From contig OX328124.1 in NCBI GenBank assembly GCA_946811695.1, positions 98,566,547 to 98,630,546 of the forward strand: a DNA stretch of 64,000 bases. Direction: 5' to 3'. Source of the stretch: Gonocerus acuteangulatus. Taxonomy: Eukaryota > Arthropoda > Insecta > Hemiptera > Coreidae. Positions 10,743 through 21,497 of this stretch are shown here, piece after piece (position 1 is the stretch's first letter; each line of letters opens with the position of its first letter). The notes under the pieces are model-generated. The model had not been told where the DNA came from. It did not search any database and saw nothing but the letters and a program-made list of their open reading frames with translations. The translations under genes and the position numbers were made by a program.

Positions 10743-11389
10743 CCTAGTGTTATTTTGTAGACTTAGAATAGAAACAGTTATTACTTTGTTTGGATCATTC
10801 CTAATGTAAACAAATATGAAAAAAACAACAAGATTTTCGGCTAGGGATGAAACTATCCTAAGCAGAAATTACTCTTTCTGCCGTCCCAAGTTTCGGTCTA
10901 CGAAGACTCTTCTACGAATATATTTCTAATTTACTTAACTTGCAGTGCTAACATATCCATTTTACTTTTAAATGCAATTAAACAAAATAAAATTGTACAT
11001 GAAAATGAGAAAGTAGTGTTATTTTTTATTGAACTACGGCCACATTCAACAACAAAATATAATTATATTTCTAGTATAGAATTTGGCTGCATGACTTCCT
11101 ACAGGTAAAGGTAACTGTCAGCTGTCCTAGAATGCTTGATGAGAACAATGAATCTTGATTTATGAAGTGCAATAAAAGCCTACCTGAACCGGCAGACTAC
11201 CTCGACCCGGACTGACCCTACACGGCGAATATTTACGTTTTCAGTTCTGTTACAGGTTCAAAGAATTTGTATTTATTCCCCTGTTTTATTGAGAAATACA
11301 TCCTCCTCCTAGAAGCAATAACGAAATAACAAGAAATAAAAACAGACAAAAAGAACCGTATAAATAAACTGAATCAATTATCGTTTATC

Positions 11390-13100
11390 AAACTTCTAAG
11401 TTTTATGTACTTATTTCTCCGTTTGACATCGCCTAATCAAAACTTTCTTCAGAACCTGTTTTCTAAAGCATTTAGTAAGCTTTCGAATGGTAACCATCCG
11501 TTTACCAAGATTCTCAACCGTTTTCGAGATATTAAGGAAAGTATATGACGTTTCCAAAGCTTTTCATCTCTATTAATAAATTATTTTAATTTAACCCTTC
11601 CTTAACTCCAAACGTAAGTAAATTTTCAGCATACTAGTTTTGATGAAATTAGAACATGCAGAAAATGTTTCAACTGAATCCCATAATTCGAAGTACCAAA
11701 ATCAAAGACAAAAAAAACGTTCGAATAAACAAAATCAATTACTTAAAAGTTTTAAGCACTTATTTCTCCGATTGACATCGCTTATTCAAAACTTTCTTTA
11801 GAACCTTTCTTGTAGACCATTTAGTAAGCTTTCGAATGGTAGCCTTTCGCTTCCCAAGATTTTCAACCGTTTTCGAGATATTAAGAAATTATACGAAGTT
11901 CCCAAAACTTTTTATTATTTCTGACAACAGAAAATTGGTCTCATTTTACCTATCCTGTTTTACACACATATACATTTTCCTTACAAATACAACATAAGAA
12001 ATTACAAAAATAAAAAGCAATAAAAAACCAAGGGAAAGAGACAAAAATTACAAAAAGAACGACAAAAACCCGTTCATAAGAACAAAACAGACGTATTTGA
12101 AGTTTTAAGCACTTATTTCTCCGATTGACATAACCTAATCAAAAATAGTTTTAGAATCATTTTTGTAGAGAATTTAGTAAGCTTTCAAATAGTTTCAATC
12201 CACTTACCACGATTTCCCAACCGTGTCCGAGATATTAATGAAAGTATACGACATTTCCAAAACTTTTCATGTCTGTTCATAAAATATTTTATTCTAACCC
12301 TTCCTTAACTCCAAACGTAACATAACTTTCAACATATTAGTTTTAATGAAAGTAGAACATGCAGATAATGTTTCAACTGAATCCCGTTATTCTAAGTACC
12401 AAAATCAAAGACAAAAAGAACAGTTCGAATGAGCGAAATCAATTACTTAAAAGTTTTAAGCACGTATTTCTCCGATTGACATCGCTTATTCAAAACTTTC
12501 TTTAGAACCTTTCTTGTAGACCATTTAGTAAGCTTTCGAATGGTAACCTTTCGCTTCCGAAGATTTTCAAACGTTTTCGAGATATTAAGAAATTATACGA
12601 AGTTCCCAAAACTTTTTATTATTTCTGACAACAGAAAATTGGTCTCATTTTACCTATCCTGTTTTACACACACATACATTTTCCTTACAAATACAACATA
12701 AGAAATTACAAAAATAAAAAGCAATAAAAAACCAAGGGAAAGAGACAAAAATTACAAAAAGAACGACAAAAACCCGTTCATAAGAACAAAACAGACGTAT
12801 TTGAAGTTTTAAGCACTTATTTCTCCGATTGACATAACCTAATCAAAAATAGTTTTAGAATCATTTTTGTAGAAAATTTAGTAAGCTTTCAAATAGTTTA
12901 AATCCACTTACCACGATTTCCCAACCGTGTTCGAGATATTAATGAAAGTATACGAAGTTTCCAAAACATTTCATGTCTGTTCATAAAATATTTTATTCTA
13001 ACTCTTCCTTAACTCCAAACGTAACATAACTTTCAACATATTAGTTTTAATGAAAGTAGAACATGCAGATAATGTTTCAACTGAATCCCGTTATTCTAAG
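11390..13100. repeat. Satellite array, about 355-bp monomers, 704-bp higher-order unit
   Basis: Five monomers begin near 11390, 11735, 12091, 12439 and 12795, each marked by ctaagttttatgtac/aagttttaagcac then ttatttctccg, gacat and later gtaagctttcgaatgg and gagatattaa. Monomers 2 and 3 differ from each other but recur almost exactly as monomers 4 and 5. tcaattacttaaaag is at 11735 and 12439, and acgtatttgaagtttt at 12091 and 12795, both 704 bp apart. So the array has a dimeric higher-order period. It carries no open frame. Related, non-repeated sequence occurs inverted at 63.8-64.0 kb. Confidence 0.85.
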
Positions 13101-13409
13101 TACCCAAACCAAAAACGGTATTCAAAAACTATTTTTCCAATTTTCTCGACAACGGTTAAAGCTATCGCCTTGAAAATGGTTTCATTCGTTTTTCTAGCCC
13201 AAGAAGCCTATAAAACGAGTACTTACAAGCTTATGAACTCAAAAACGTAAGCGTTACGATTTTTTCTGCGCGAATTTCGCCCCAAACGCCATCTTCCAGT
13301 GGGCGGATTTTGCTGGTTAACGAACTTGACCTTTCAAATTGGACGACAGATTTTTGTACCAAATTTCATCAAAATCGGACCATTCGTCTTCTATTTAGAG
13401 AGCGAACAG

Positions 13410-13420
<11 letters not shown>
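13101..13420 (-). repeat. Repeat end adjoining the satellite, inverted relative of 63.5 kb
   Basis: This segment (caaaaacggtattc, gctatcgccttgaaaatgg, gtaagcgttacgatttttt, ccccaaacgccatcttcca, catcaaaatcggaccattcg, gcgaacagacaaatata) is the reverse complement of 63505-63830 at high similarity. In both places a (TA)n run follows the gaacagacaaa end. The 66-codon ATG frame at 13050-13250 lies in this repeat and is not a gene. Confidence 0.85.
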
Positions 13421-13448
<28 letters not shown>

Positions 13449-13470
13449 TATACATATATATATATATACA
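13419..13470. repeat. (TA)n microsatellite ending at an assembly gap
   Basis: TA units with a few interruptions. The run reaches the N block, which suggests that the repeat broke the assembly. Confidence 0.9.
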
Positions 13471-13670
13471 NNNNNNNNNNNNNNNNNNNNNNNNNNNNNN
13501 NNNNNNNNNNNNNNNNNNNNNNNNNNNNNNNNNNNNNNNNNNNNNNNNNNNNNNNNNNNNNNNNNNNNNNNNNNNNNNNNNNNNNNNNNNNNNNNNNNNN
13601 NNNNNNNNNNNNNNNNNNNNNNNNNNNNNNNNNNNNNNNNNNNNNNNNNNNNNNNNNNNNNNNNNNNNNN
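13471..13670. other. Assembly gap (200 N)
   Basis: A run of N. The true length of the missing sequence is unknown. Confidence 1.
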
Positions 13671-14985
13671 ATTTTGTTCTCTTTTTACGCCGAGAGAAAA
13701 TACGACAAGCAGGAATTATTACATTATAAGGGATGAGAGGAACTTTTACGGTTTAATTTATTCCGAGGCGAATTCTCCTGGAGAGCACGCCTTCTTTCAG
13801 CGCCTGAAAGTTTGAAAAGCTGGACTCAAAGCATTTCATCAAATCCTCATTTTCAAATAAACAGTTTTTGTATAACGGTACGTCATATCACTTTATCCCA
13901 GAAATTAATTTTCGCAGAATTCCAATATTAATTTGAACATGAAATAATATTAGAAGATCACGTTGTAGCTTACAATCTTAATTTAATAACAATGAATTCA
14001 TAGGTGATTGCAAAGCCAACAAGGTACATTCACCAATCGGCAACAGGCTATAAATTATCAACGAGGGGACCGCATTTGCAAGTACGTATTATATATTGGA
14101 TTTCACGGTAGGACCAGGTTAAGTGGCAGGATGAATGGCTGCCGGGCTGCCTAGTAAGAGTTGTGTTTTGGAATCCTGTAGGAGAAATGAACTTGTTTTT
14201 TAAATGTTTATACTGTCAAGAATTTGTTTTTATTCTGCTTTAGGTTTATGAGGGTGAATGTTCGTAATAAAATAACATTAATCAAAATAAATAAATAAAG
14301 TGTTGCCCAAATGAATTGGGTTGCTATGCAACATTAAATCATGTTATTGATACTTTTATTCTTTTAAAATTTGGAGAGAATGAAATTTATTAATTATATC
14401 AATAGAAGTAAATTTTTAATTTTATTAAATTTTCAAAATTATTGCAATGGTTCTAAATTGTAGTTACATCAGAAAGAACGACTAGCAGCTGTTCAGCTCC
14501 TATAGATGTAATTGCTAAGAATCCCCAGGGAATCAATAAAAATTGATTCTAATAGGGCATCTATTTTTTTCAAGTCTTTCGGGAAAGGGTTAGGTTGCTT
14601 TCGGAGCTTGTACAGAACAATAGGAAATTTATGAAAAATCGATTTTATTTTTTAAATTTTCTTCCAGAAACTCCTATTGGTGTGTATTTCCCCCCTTGTC
14701 AATTGCACCTGCGTACACGGGATAATATCGTATCATATATTTTAGTAGAAACAATAATTTATGCTTCACTTAAAACCCTATACCATGACATATATTTTCC
14801 CCCAGGAAAATGCATTCCAGGCTGTGAAAATTATATTTTCCCTGTGGGAAATTGAGTTCGCAAAATCCTATAACACCTCGATGAATAGTAATTTATAATA
14901 ATTCGACGTAAGTAGAGAATATAATTTAAGTTTTTTCATGCAACGTATGTAATGGACAAGAATTAAATCGTGTATATTATATTGT
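13671..14985. other. Non-coding stretch, probable intron sequence
   Basis: No gene recognised. If the minus-strand exon at 14992 is real, this would be its first intron. The 86-codon frame at 14595-14855 has no family features. Confidence 0.35.
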
Positions 14986-14991
14986 GCTTAC

Positions 14992-15085
14992 CTAAATTGT
15001 CGCAGTAAGCGAGCAATAAGAAGTTTGAGAAAAGGACAGTAGTCGTGAGGGCAATCTTCATTCTGTCGCCACCCCCAGCATCATC
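14992..15085 (-). CDS. Candidate signal-peptide exon of a host gene (partial)
   Basis: Read on the minus strand, a CCCTTTCAG acceptor ends at 15086, the exon follows, and a consensus donor GTAAGC starts at 14991. The ATG at 15061-15059 opens a frame starting MKIALTTTVLF and ending LLLAYCDNL before the donor. A Lys, a hydrophobic core of about 13 residues and small or polar residues near the end form a classic secretory signal peptide. The intron falls in phase 1, the arrangement common after signal exons of secreted and immunoglobulin-type proteins, though nothing here identifies the family. The frame is also open upstream to the acceptor, so the ATG could be internal. An out-of-frame ATGATG with a TGA overlapping the start lies just upstream. 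Downstream exons are not identified, with 3140-3235 the only candidate. Confidence 0.55.
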
Positions 15086-15089
15086 CTGA

Positions 15090-15538
15090 AAGGGAAAATT
15101 TCATTATATTTCAAGGTAAAATTAGTGATAGAATTTTGATTATTCGAAGAAAAAAAATATCAATAAATAACGATTTCGTGTGAATTTGTTTAAAAATATA
15201 GAAATATTTTAAAGCATGCTCAAACTGTGTTTCATCAGGCTATCTCAAATGAAATTTGTTTGGCTCCTGCCGGATTTGTTTAATGTTTAACATTGTTCTT
15301 TTCTCTTGACTTCTCAATGTACCCTAAGGATATCCTATAACAGCGATTTCTCCAATTTGTAATTATTTAAATTTTGAGATATTGTTTTAGGGTATCCAGT
15401 GGCTGTATCTTTCTACTAATTTATTTGTGTTAGTTTTTGAATTGTTTGTTTCAATAACCCAACAAAAATGGGTTATACACCTACTTCATTTCCAACATTC
15501 TAATGTATTTTTCAATATTTAATTCTTAGATTTATTAT

Positions 15539-15540
<2 letters not shown>
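15090..15540. other. Non-coding stretch
   Basis: AT-rich. It would be upstream intron or promoter sequence if the neighbouring exon is real. No promoter motif could be singled out. Confidence 0.35.

Positions 15541-15592
<52 letters not shown>
15541..15592. repeat. (TA)n microsatellite
   Basis: About 25 TA units. Confidence 0.95.
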
Positions 15593-15594
<2 letters not shown>

Positions 15595-15732
15595 TTATTT
15601 TTAATCATTTACTAGCTGAATACCCGGGCATCGTCACGGCAGATAAGTAGTTATTTTATTGCGTTAAATTGGGTATTATCAAAATTAACGCTACAACATA
15701 ATCTTGTGCACTTTACGCATAATTTTGTGCAC

Positions 15733-15985
15733 TTTTTTTTTTTTTTTTTTTCTTTTTCTTTTTTTTTATGGCGCATCGACAAATCTTGGCCATTAGCGCC
15801 ACTATATGTTATTCATCAATTGAAAAGTAATCAGGTAGAATTTTTCTGAGCACTAGGGCGCTCGGGGCCCGTAGCGCCCCAGTGTTCAGGACAACAACAA
15901 ACAGATAACCTACGGATAACCCGTTGTCTATAGGTTACCACTAACAGGAGTTTAACCGCTACAGGTTAAAATTTGTTGTCAATAA
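15733..15985 (-). mobile_element. SINE-family body with poly(A) tail, head not recognised
   Basis: The T-run at 15733-15768 is followed by atggcgcatcg...cttggccattagcgcc, matching the body end of the SINE at 669-862 and of the one at 43.6 kb, then by ggataacccgttgtctatag and ggttacca wording shared with 4.4 and 43.8 kb. No tRNA-like head is visible to the right, so the copy is truncated or belongs to a variant subfamily. Confidence 0.6.
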
Positions 15986-16520
15986 TAAATGTACGTTAAA
16001 ATTTAAAAATTTATGTTCCCAAGATGTCATTTGGAAACACTCACTTTATTGTTTTGAGAGCATTAGAAGTGTTTTGCCTGGGGATGCTGATGGGTGAGGA
16101 GGCTGTGCATGGGTTCGGGATATTATTACCTCGGAAGGACCATCACCAGGTTTAGCGTAAACTCTATGAGAGACAAAATCAATGTTTATTTCTAGAAATT
16201 CAAGTTCTGCCGTAATAGTTAAAATTAACCTCAATTAAAAGTAATACTATGAAATAGATACAATACGGTAAATGCTGACCTGTTATCATCCTATCAACGC
16301 TCTCTACTCTCGGCGTACAAGCCCTCTATAAAACCAACTAAATATTCAAACCCCTCTAAAATACTTAAAAATTTGAATATAAAAAAATAAACTTTCTTAG
16401 CGAGTGTTTACATCCTAAAGGGAATGTCCATGCAAACTTTCAGTACAGTAATAAAGTTTTTTTTTTTATAAACATTTATAATTTTTTTCTAAGAATTCAT
16501 TCATTTTAAAGTTTATCATT

Positions 16521-16620
16521 AATCATATTCAAATAAATTGTATTATATTAATTAAATTTAATATAATTTGTTTGAATATGATTGATTTTTGTTTGGGAGC
16601 CATGATAATTGCTCCCAAAC
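16521..16620. repeat. Two consecutive hairpins
   Basis: aatcatattcaaataaatt pairs with aatttgtttgaatatgatt around an AT centre (16521-16583). It is followed by gtttgggagc pairing with gctcccaaac (16591-16620). The arms are near perfect. It may be a small foldback element or a decayed MITE. Confidence 0.75.
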
Positions 16621-17263
16621 CCACGTTTTGAGCGAGAGGTTTCTGTGATGGATTAATATTTCCTAACATGTACTGAAGGAGGGAAACTATCCGTTTTACG
16701 ATTTCTATATTAGGCTATTGCAAGTTCTGGCTATTAACTTATTTTATTCTGGTCTCATCGGTGGCAACTGAGCCATAAAAATAAAGATAGATTGGCTTTT
16801 ATTTCATGGGTACTTTATATCATGTTTTTATTAGTCTTCCTTTTGGTTTTTATTGATGTTTTATTACCTAGTTCTAAAGGTCCCGAAAGATCAGGTTATT
16901 TTTATATTCTGAGTTCTACACCAATCCCATTCATAAATATTATACCAGTGTGTATATTTTAGAGTTTCCATTATTTATCGTTTACTTTACAACTGTATTA
17001 TGAAATTTCTTTCATAGTGTAATCGCCATACATACAAAACAAAGACGTTAAATGCGTCCAGCCCATCATCGAAATTAATATACAATGAACTGTTTAAGAC
17101 TTTTACCAAGCAAAACGTTCAGAAACTCTCTATCGCTGATGGTTCAAAATCCGATAAGGGTATGGAAGCAGTAGCTGTTATATAAGATCAGATAATAACT
17201 AATAAACTAAATGATTACCCGGCGCTAAATGACTACTGCAGTACGATCTCAGCTGCGCTCTAC

Positions 17264-17587
17264 CAGAGTTGGGCAAACGTTAGCGCACGCTAAAAGCTGA
17301 TACCTCTCCGCTAATTTAGCGAAACTGTAGAAAGCCAGCCCTAATAATTAGCGGTTAGCGGCGGCAGTGCGCTAACCGCTAATCTATTTATGAAATATCG
17401 TAATTGCTAATAGCTTAAGCTATAGTTACAACTTGTAACTATAGCAATTACGATATTTCATAAATAGATTAGCGGTTAGCGCACTGCCGCCGCTAACCGC
17501 TAATTATTAGCGCTGGCTTTCTACAGTTTCGCTAAATTAGCGGAGAGGTATCAGCTTTTAGCGCGCGCTAACGTTTGCCCAACTCTG
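17264..17587. mobile_element. Palindromic hAT-type MITE with perfect 8-bp TSD
   Basis: 324 bp, almost entirely inverted repeat, with termini cagagttgggcaaacg and cgtttgcccaactctg. The 8-bp direct repeat cgctctac flanks it exactly at 17256-17263 and 17588-17595. An 8-bp duplication and a CAGNG(A/T)TGGGCA-type terminus are hAT superfamily features. The arms differ by a short extra piece near the centre (aatagcttaag, left arm) and by a few substitutions. It interrupts the RNase H region of a dead LINE, and removing it plus one duplication restores frame continuity there. No transposase is encoded, so it was moved in trans. Confidence 0.92.
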
Positions 17588-18374
17588 CGCTCTACGACAT
17601 ACTTATTGGCTTGCAGAGCTTAGCAACTTCAGACCGACGAGACATAGTTACTACGGCGACTCACTGTACTCGCTTCACTACAAGACAAATTCACTTCTCA
17701 TATTGTACTCTCAAAAATACTAAAGGCACACTTCAAAAATTCAATCGCAAACACCCACGCAAAAATCGCTGCAGGACAGGCACAAATAGATGGTGGACCA
17801 AACACAAATTAAGACATAAGCAGAGGTACAACGAAATTTATTTTGGAATACTGGGAACACTCCTGGACGACTCTTATAGGCAACAAACTGGGATATTGAG
17901 TCAATAGAAGGGAGGAGGTGGTATTGGCTCCACTCAGGATTGGCCATTCAAGACTTACTCACCAATTCTTAACGACAAGACAGGAGAAACTACATTGTGA
18001 AATATACCTAATAGTGAATTGAAAATAAAACATAAGACTGCATAAGACTTGAACATCCCTTAGGGCCGCCACACACTGTAAGGTAGACCGGACAGGTTTT
18101 CCCGTCAGGTCTACCTGTCCGGTCTACCTCATAGTCTGTGGCGGAACTTAACTACCCCCTCTCTATCCTTTCCGGCGACCTCACACCTGATGAAAATTCG
18201 ATTATTTCCACCTCACAGGCGAGTAGACCTCATATGTGTGTGTGGGGGTTGTGAGGTGTACCTCATCAGGTCTCCGTTTTCTGCAACTCTGATTTGTGTT
18301 GATTTGTTTTACCGTTGTGGCCTTTTTATTTATTTATTTATGAAATCAGTTCAAAGTGTAAAATATTTCATAAA

Positions 18375-18615
18375 ATTAACGAAGTTCTTAGTGATTTCAT
18401 CGAAATTTATAAAAATGAACCATTTTTATGGAATATAAAAGACGATGATTTTCACAATGGAAATAAAAGGGAGGCTGCATATCGCAATTAGTATAAAAAC
18501 TGCAGGAAATATATCAAAATGCAAACGAGAGTATGGCTAAAAGTAAAATTAATAGTTTTCTATCTAATATTCGGAAGGAGTAGAGGAAAATTGACTCCTC
18601 AAGAATCTCAAAGTA
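18375..18615 (+). pseudogene. MADF-domain DNA-binding protein remnant of Harbinger
   Basis: The frame from 18375 reads INEVLSDFIEIYKNEPFLWN, then DDDFHN and KREAAY, a textbook MADF start with the aromatic and acidic positions in place. A stop follows. About 40 bases later a second frame gives MAKSKINSFLSNIRKE, matching the MADF end, so a frameshift and two stops break it. In PIF/Harbinger elements the accessory MADF/Myb-like protein escorts the transposase to DNA. Here the two genes converge and overlap near 18564-18615, presumably because the middle was deleted. Confidence 0.8.
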
Positions 18616-18911
18616 GCTGTTAGTTTTTCGTGTTGGGATATAGGTGCCCTCATTTTTGTATCTTTCTTCTTAATGAAAGGAGATACAAGTGGCAAGAACT
18701 CGTTGTAAACTGATTCGTTCATGCGCAGATAATTGCGATAATCTGTTGGTTCATCTCTTAATTCGTTCAGCAGATTGATATGGGTGAATTTATTTCTTCT
18801 CTACAACCATTCCTTACGCCATTGTTTGCATTTTTCCCATTTGTTTTTCCGTGTCTCAAATATTACTGCAAATAGAGAGAGATAAAGTAGATCATCTCCT
18901 GGAGGATCCAT
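18564..18911 (-). pseudogene. Harbinger (HARBI1-like) transposase N-terminal remnant
   Basis: The ATG at 18911-18909 opens a frame with KWEKCKQWRKEW, then an in-frame TAG where a Leu is expected before RRNKFTHINLLNELRDEPTD. FRNYLRM-like wording, FLPLVSPFIKKKDTKMRAPI and QHEKLTATLRFL follow, which is the conserved N-terminal region before the DDE nuclease fold of PIF/Harbinger transposases. Homology stops near 18605, and the catalytic DDE residues are absent. Together with the internal stop this makes it non-functional. Confidence 0.85.
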
Positions 18912-19113
18912 GTTGAAAACTGACAAACCTGTCCGGTACACCTGAACAGTGTGGGTCACATGTAGACCGGACAGGTGCACCTGACGGGAAAACCTGTCCG
19001 GTCTACCTCATAGTGTGTGGCCGGCCTTATAACATGTTTGAACTTCTCGCTTAAGGTAGCCAGTACATAGACATCTTAACATATCTACGAAATACAAGGT
19101 TATACAATCTCAT

Positions 19114-19641
19114 AAAAAAAGAGCATTTTCCTTATGACTTAAAGCTACACCTCTAATAATTTTTATGGCTCTAATAAATTTAATTTAAATACATACATTT
19201 TGGACATGTATTAAAATATACTCTTAAAACCAATTTCTGAACTCTTAGAAGACAGACGTGATCTCTTAACTCTGTGTGTTTATCGCCCAAGATAAGTACG
19301 TCCAGGATGCATTACTAAAAAGAAAGTTCTTTCGGGACTACTCTTTCACCCTCACACACGAACTTACAAGAGAAGTATGCAGGAGTGGGGTCACCGTTCA
19401 GGCCTATTTTTCTTCTAGCGATTCTGCGTCAAAAATTAGTCAAAAAATGTCCGAGTGTTTCCATCAATGGGATTTAGGAGCTGAGAAATAAAATAAAAGT
19501 GGTTGAAAATATTTTATTTCATATCTCAAGTTTGGAAAATAATATCGACATGATTCGTTCAGCAAATTTATAATTCGTAATGTTAAATCAAAAATATGTT
19601 TTAGTTTTTGAGTAAACTAGCATTATACATTTGTTCGCAGC
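19114..19641. other. Non-coding stretch before the tandem duplication
   Basis: A 71-codon frame at 19276-19491 is fairly polar and less AT-rich than its surroundings, but I see no domain, splice site or homology. Otherwise nothing is recognised. Confidence 0.35.
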
Positions 19642-19736
19642 AAAAATAATAATAGATTTAAATTCAGTACCCCAAAACTCTAATCTGCTAAATATTACCT
19701 AAAAAAAACATAGTAGGTTAATAGGAGAAGATACAC

Positions 19737-20315
19737 GTGAAGTACTTTCGGTCATTAATTGAATATTTAAAAAATTTGAACACACATGGGACAATTAAAT
19801 ATTTAGTAGACAATATTGTATAGGTTATAGAGTATGTGTGTATTAAAGCCGGATACCAACCGCATATTTTTTTTTCAACCCCACCAGAGAAGATACATTC
19901 AACGGTCAAATGTATAATAAGTAGCATTGATTCCAAAGGAAAACATAATCTACTGGATCTACTAACAACCGCCAAGTTCCACACAACTTATAAAACGCTG
20001 AAATTTTAAAGTAAAAAGCTGTCTTATATCAACGGCACTAACAGCCTTCAAATGATAAGGACCATCATGCGAGCAAGGACAGAAACCCTAATCCAGAACA
20101 GGAAGCCTTGGAGTTATGATAATAGTGTCCTCTGCTCTCTTTGCAACATGAAACAGCCAGAATATGTCATCCATTTCCTAGCTGTATGACCGATCCAATC
20201 TGAGATAAGAGTAATCATCTTCCACAAAAATAGATAAACCCACATGAGTACAGTAGACTATTTGAACGGCGAGGACTATGTCAAAGAGGCGATGACTTTT
20301 AAATTTGATTATTAA
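19737..20315 (+). pseudogene. Dead non-LTR retrotransposon C-terminus (copy A)
   Basis: One frame of 193 codons runs from GTG at 19737 to a TAA at 20313, with four internal stops. It reads like the C-terminal end of a LINE polyprotein: LSYINGTNSL, RARTETLIQNRKPWSYDN and a zinc-binding pattern CSLCNMKQ...IHFLAV. There the last Cys of the C-X2-C...H-X4-C set is replaced by TGA. VKEAMTFKFDY ends it. RT is not present, so the copy is 5'-truncated, and the clade is uncertain (unlike the Jockey-like C-termini elsewhere in this window). It lies at the left end of the duplicated segment. Confidence 0.75.
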
Positions 20316-20381
20316 GAATAAGGAGGATAGATATTTGTTTTATTATTTTTTTTCTACATTTTTTCAAATCTCTTACATTAT

Positions 20382-20382
20382 T

Positions 20383-20438
<56 letters not shown>
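20382..20438. repeat. poly(T) tract (copy A)
   Basis: About 56 T. The copy-B equivalent at 31713-31751 is shorter and broken by a G, which accounts for 16 bp of the offset change. Confidence 0.9.
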
Positions 20439-20442
<4 letters not shown>

Positions 20443-20843
20443 ATACAATATTATGTGATGTCGCTTAGCTGACGGATTGCATCCAAGCTTAAGTTTATTA
20501 GCTATTATGATTGACATAGTTACTTCAGTTCTGTAATCAAACCAAGCAAAGGTGTTTCTGAGAATGACAGAAGAATAAGATTTACAATTTGACTCGATCT
20601 CTGAAACTTCATTGGATAACAAAGCTGATTTATTCCAAATAGCTTGAAGATTGAATTAAATTTAAACTTTAGAAACGGATTTATGCTAAAAGGGCAAATC
20701 TAATTTACCTTCCTTACTAAGAAAATGTCGACTTCCAATACTTAGATGTTTGTAAATTATTATTCATTCTCATTAGGTGCGTCCATTAGCACCAATATTG
20801 ATTTTTCTTTTAGAACAATTTATATTATATTACATATTATACA

Positions 20844-20851
<8 letters not shown>

Positions 20852-20894
<43 letters not shown>
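20852..20894. repeat. (TA)n microsatellite (copy A)
   Basis: TA run. The copy-B counterpart at 32166-32225 is longer and has an internal CA. Peptides of alternating Ile/Tyr predicted here are microsatellite translations. Confidence 0.95.
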
Positions 20895-20901
<7 letters not shown>

Positions 20902-21497
20902 TACATATACATACATGGCTGGGTGGTCTCAGAGGACCAGGTTCTGTATATGTATGTATAACGATTGTTTAGTATGTGAAACCAGAAGTGAGAAGGGGGC
21001 TTACTCACTCATATCTCATGTCCAAAGATGAACCACCGAACTGTAAAAGTCCTCCTCGCGGTGAAGCACATACTTACTGAGAGCTTAGAATATCAATTTG
21101 AAAGGCATCGATTCAAAATTAACGGCACCTTAGACGAAATTCTATGAGATTATCCAGAAAAAATCATTAACCTGTTTGAATTCCTAGATGTTAGAAATTT
21201 AAGAGATAAAATTTAACATACAACTGTATTTTGGTGATACCCAATATTCTCTAATATCATCTAATGGTAATTAGAGATTATACCCTTGCAATGTCTCCAT
21301 ATTTCAACTAACATTTTTCATGAATAACTAGTTCTTTTTATTATAATGACAACTCCTTTGTTCACTCTTGGCCCTTACTTTCACAGGGCGACCATGACCC
21401 AGTGTGGTTGATATTGCCCTTAAAAGAACACAAAAAAGAAAGGATTCTTGACCATACGGAACATAATAAAAACTAAAAAAAAAAATGGTCAGTACAA

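Larger units (their letters stand above)
18063..19026. mobile_element. PIF/Harbinger DNA transposon, internally deleted, TTA TSD
   Basis: The inverted termini of about 48 bp begin gggccgccacacact (left) and ggccggccacacact (right, inverted). TTA duplications lie at 18060-18062 and 19027-19029. The TWA-type target and the terminus fit PIF/Harbinger. With one TTA retained, the host LINE frame runs on across the site, which confirms the duplication. The element keeps converging remnants of the two genes typical of the superfamily: a MADF DNA-binding protein (plus) and the start of a DDE transposase (minus). At 964 bp it is far shorter than an autonomous copy. A gtagaccggacagg motif occurs repeatedly in the subterminal regions and may be the transposase or MADF binding site. 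Confidence 0.9.
17058..19113 (+). pseudogene. Dead Jockey-like LINE 3' end (RNase H to C-terminus), twice interrupted
   Basis: Translated pieces follow one another as in the intact LINE at 50.7-55.9 kb. An RNase H start with ADGSKSDKGME lies at about 17128-17170. The stretch expected as SAELYAILIGLQSL is split by a MITE between 17263 and 17588. A C-terminal region with RREEVV, LRIGHSRLTH and LTTRQEKLHC lies at about 17906-17998. The last conserved part, ending YLRNTRLYNLI, follows at 19030-19113 after a Harbinger insertion. Several stops and frameshifts show it is not functional. Endonuclease and RT are absent, as expected of a 5'-truncated copy. The 110-codon frame at 17575-17907 is part of this relic. 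Confidence 0.85.

Noticed and set aside
11390..13100. CRISPR array
   Set aside because: The units are ~355 bp tandem monomers without short repeats and unique spacers.
20746..21031. Open frames with long Ile/Tyr alternation
   Set aside because: They are translations of (TA)n microsatellites in both strands and in both duplicate copies.
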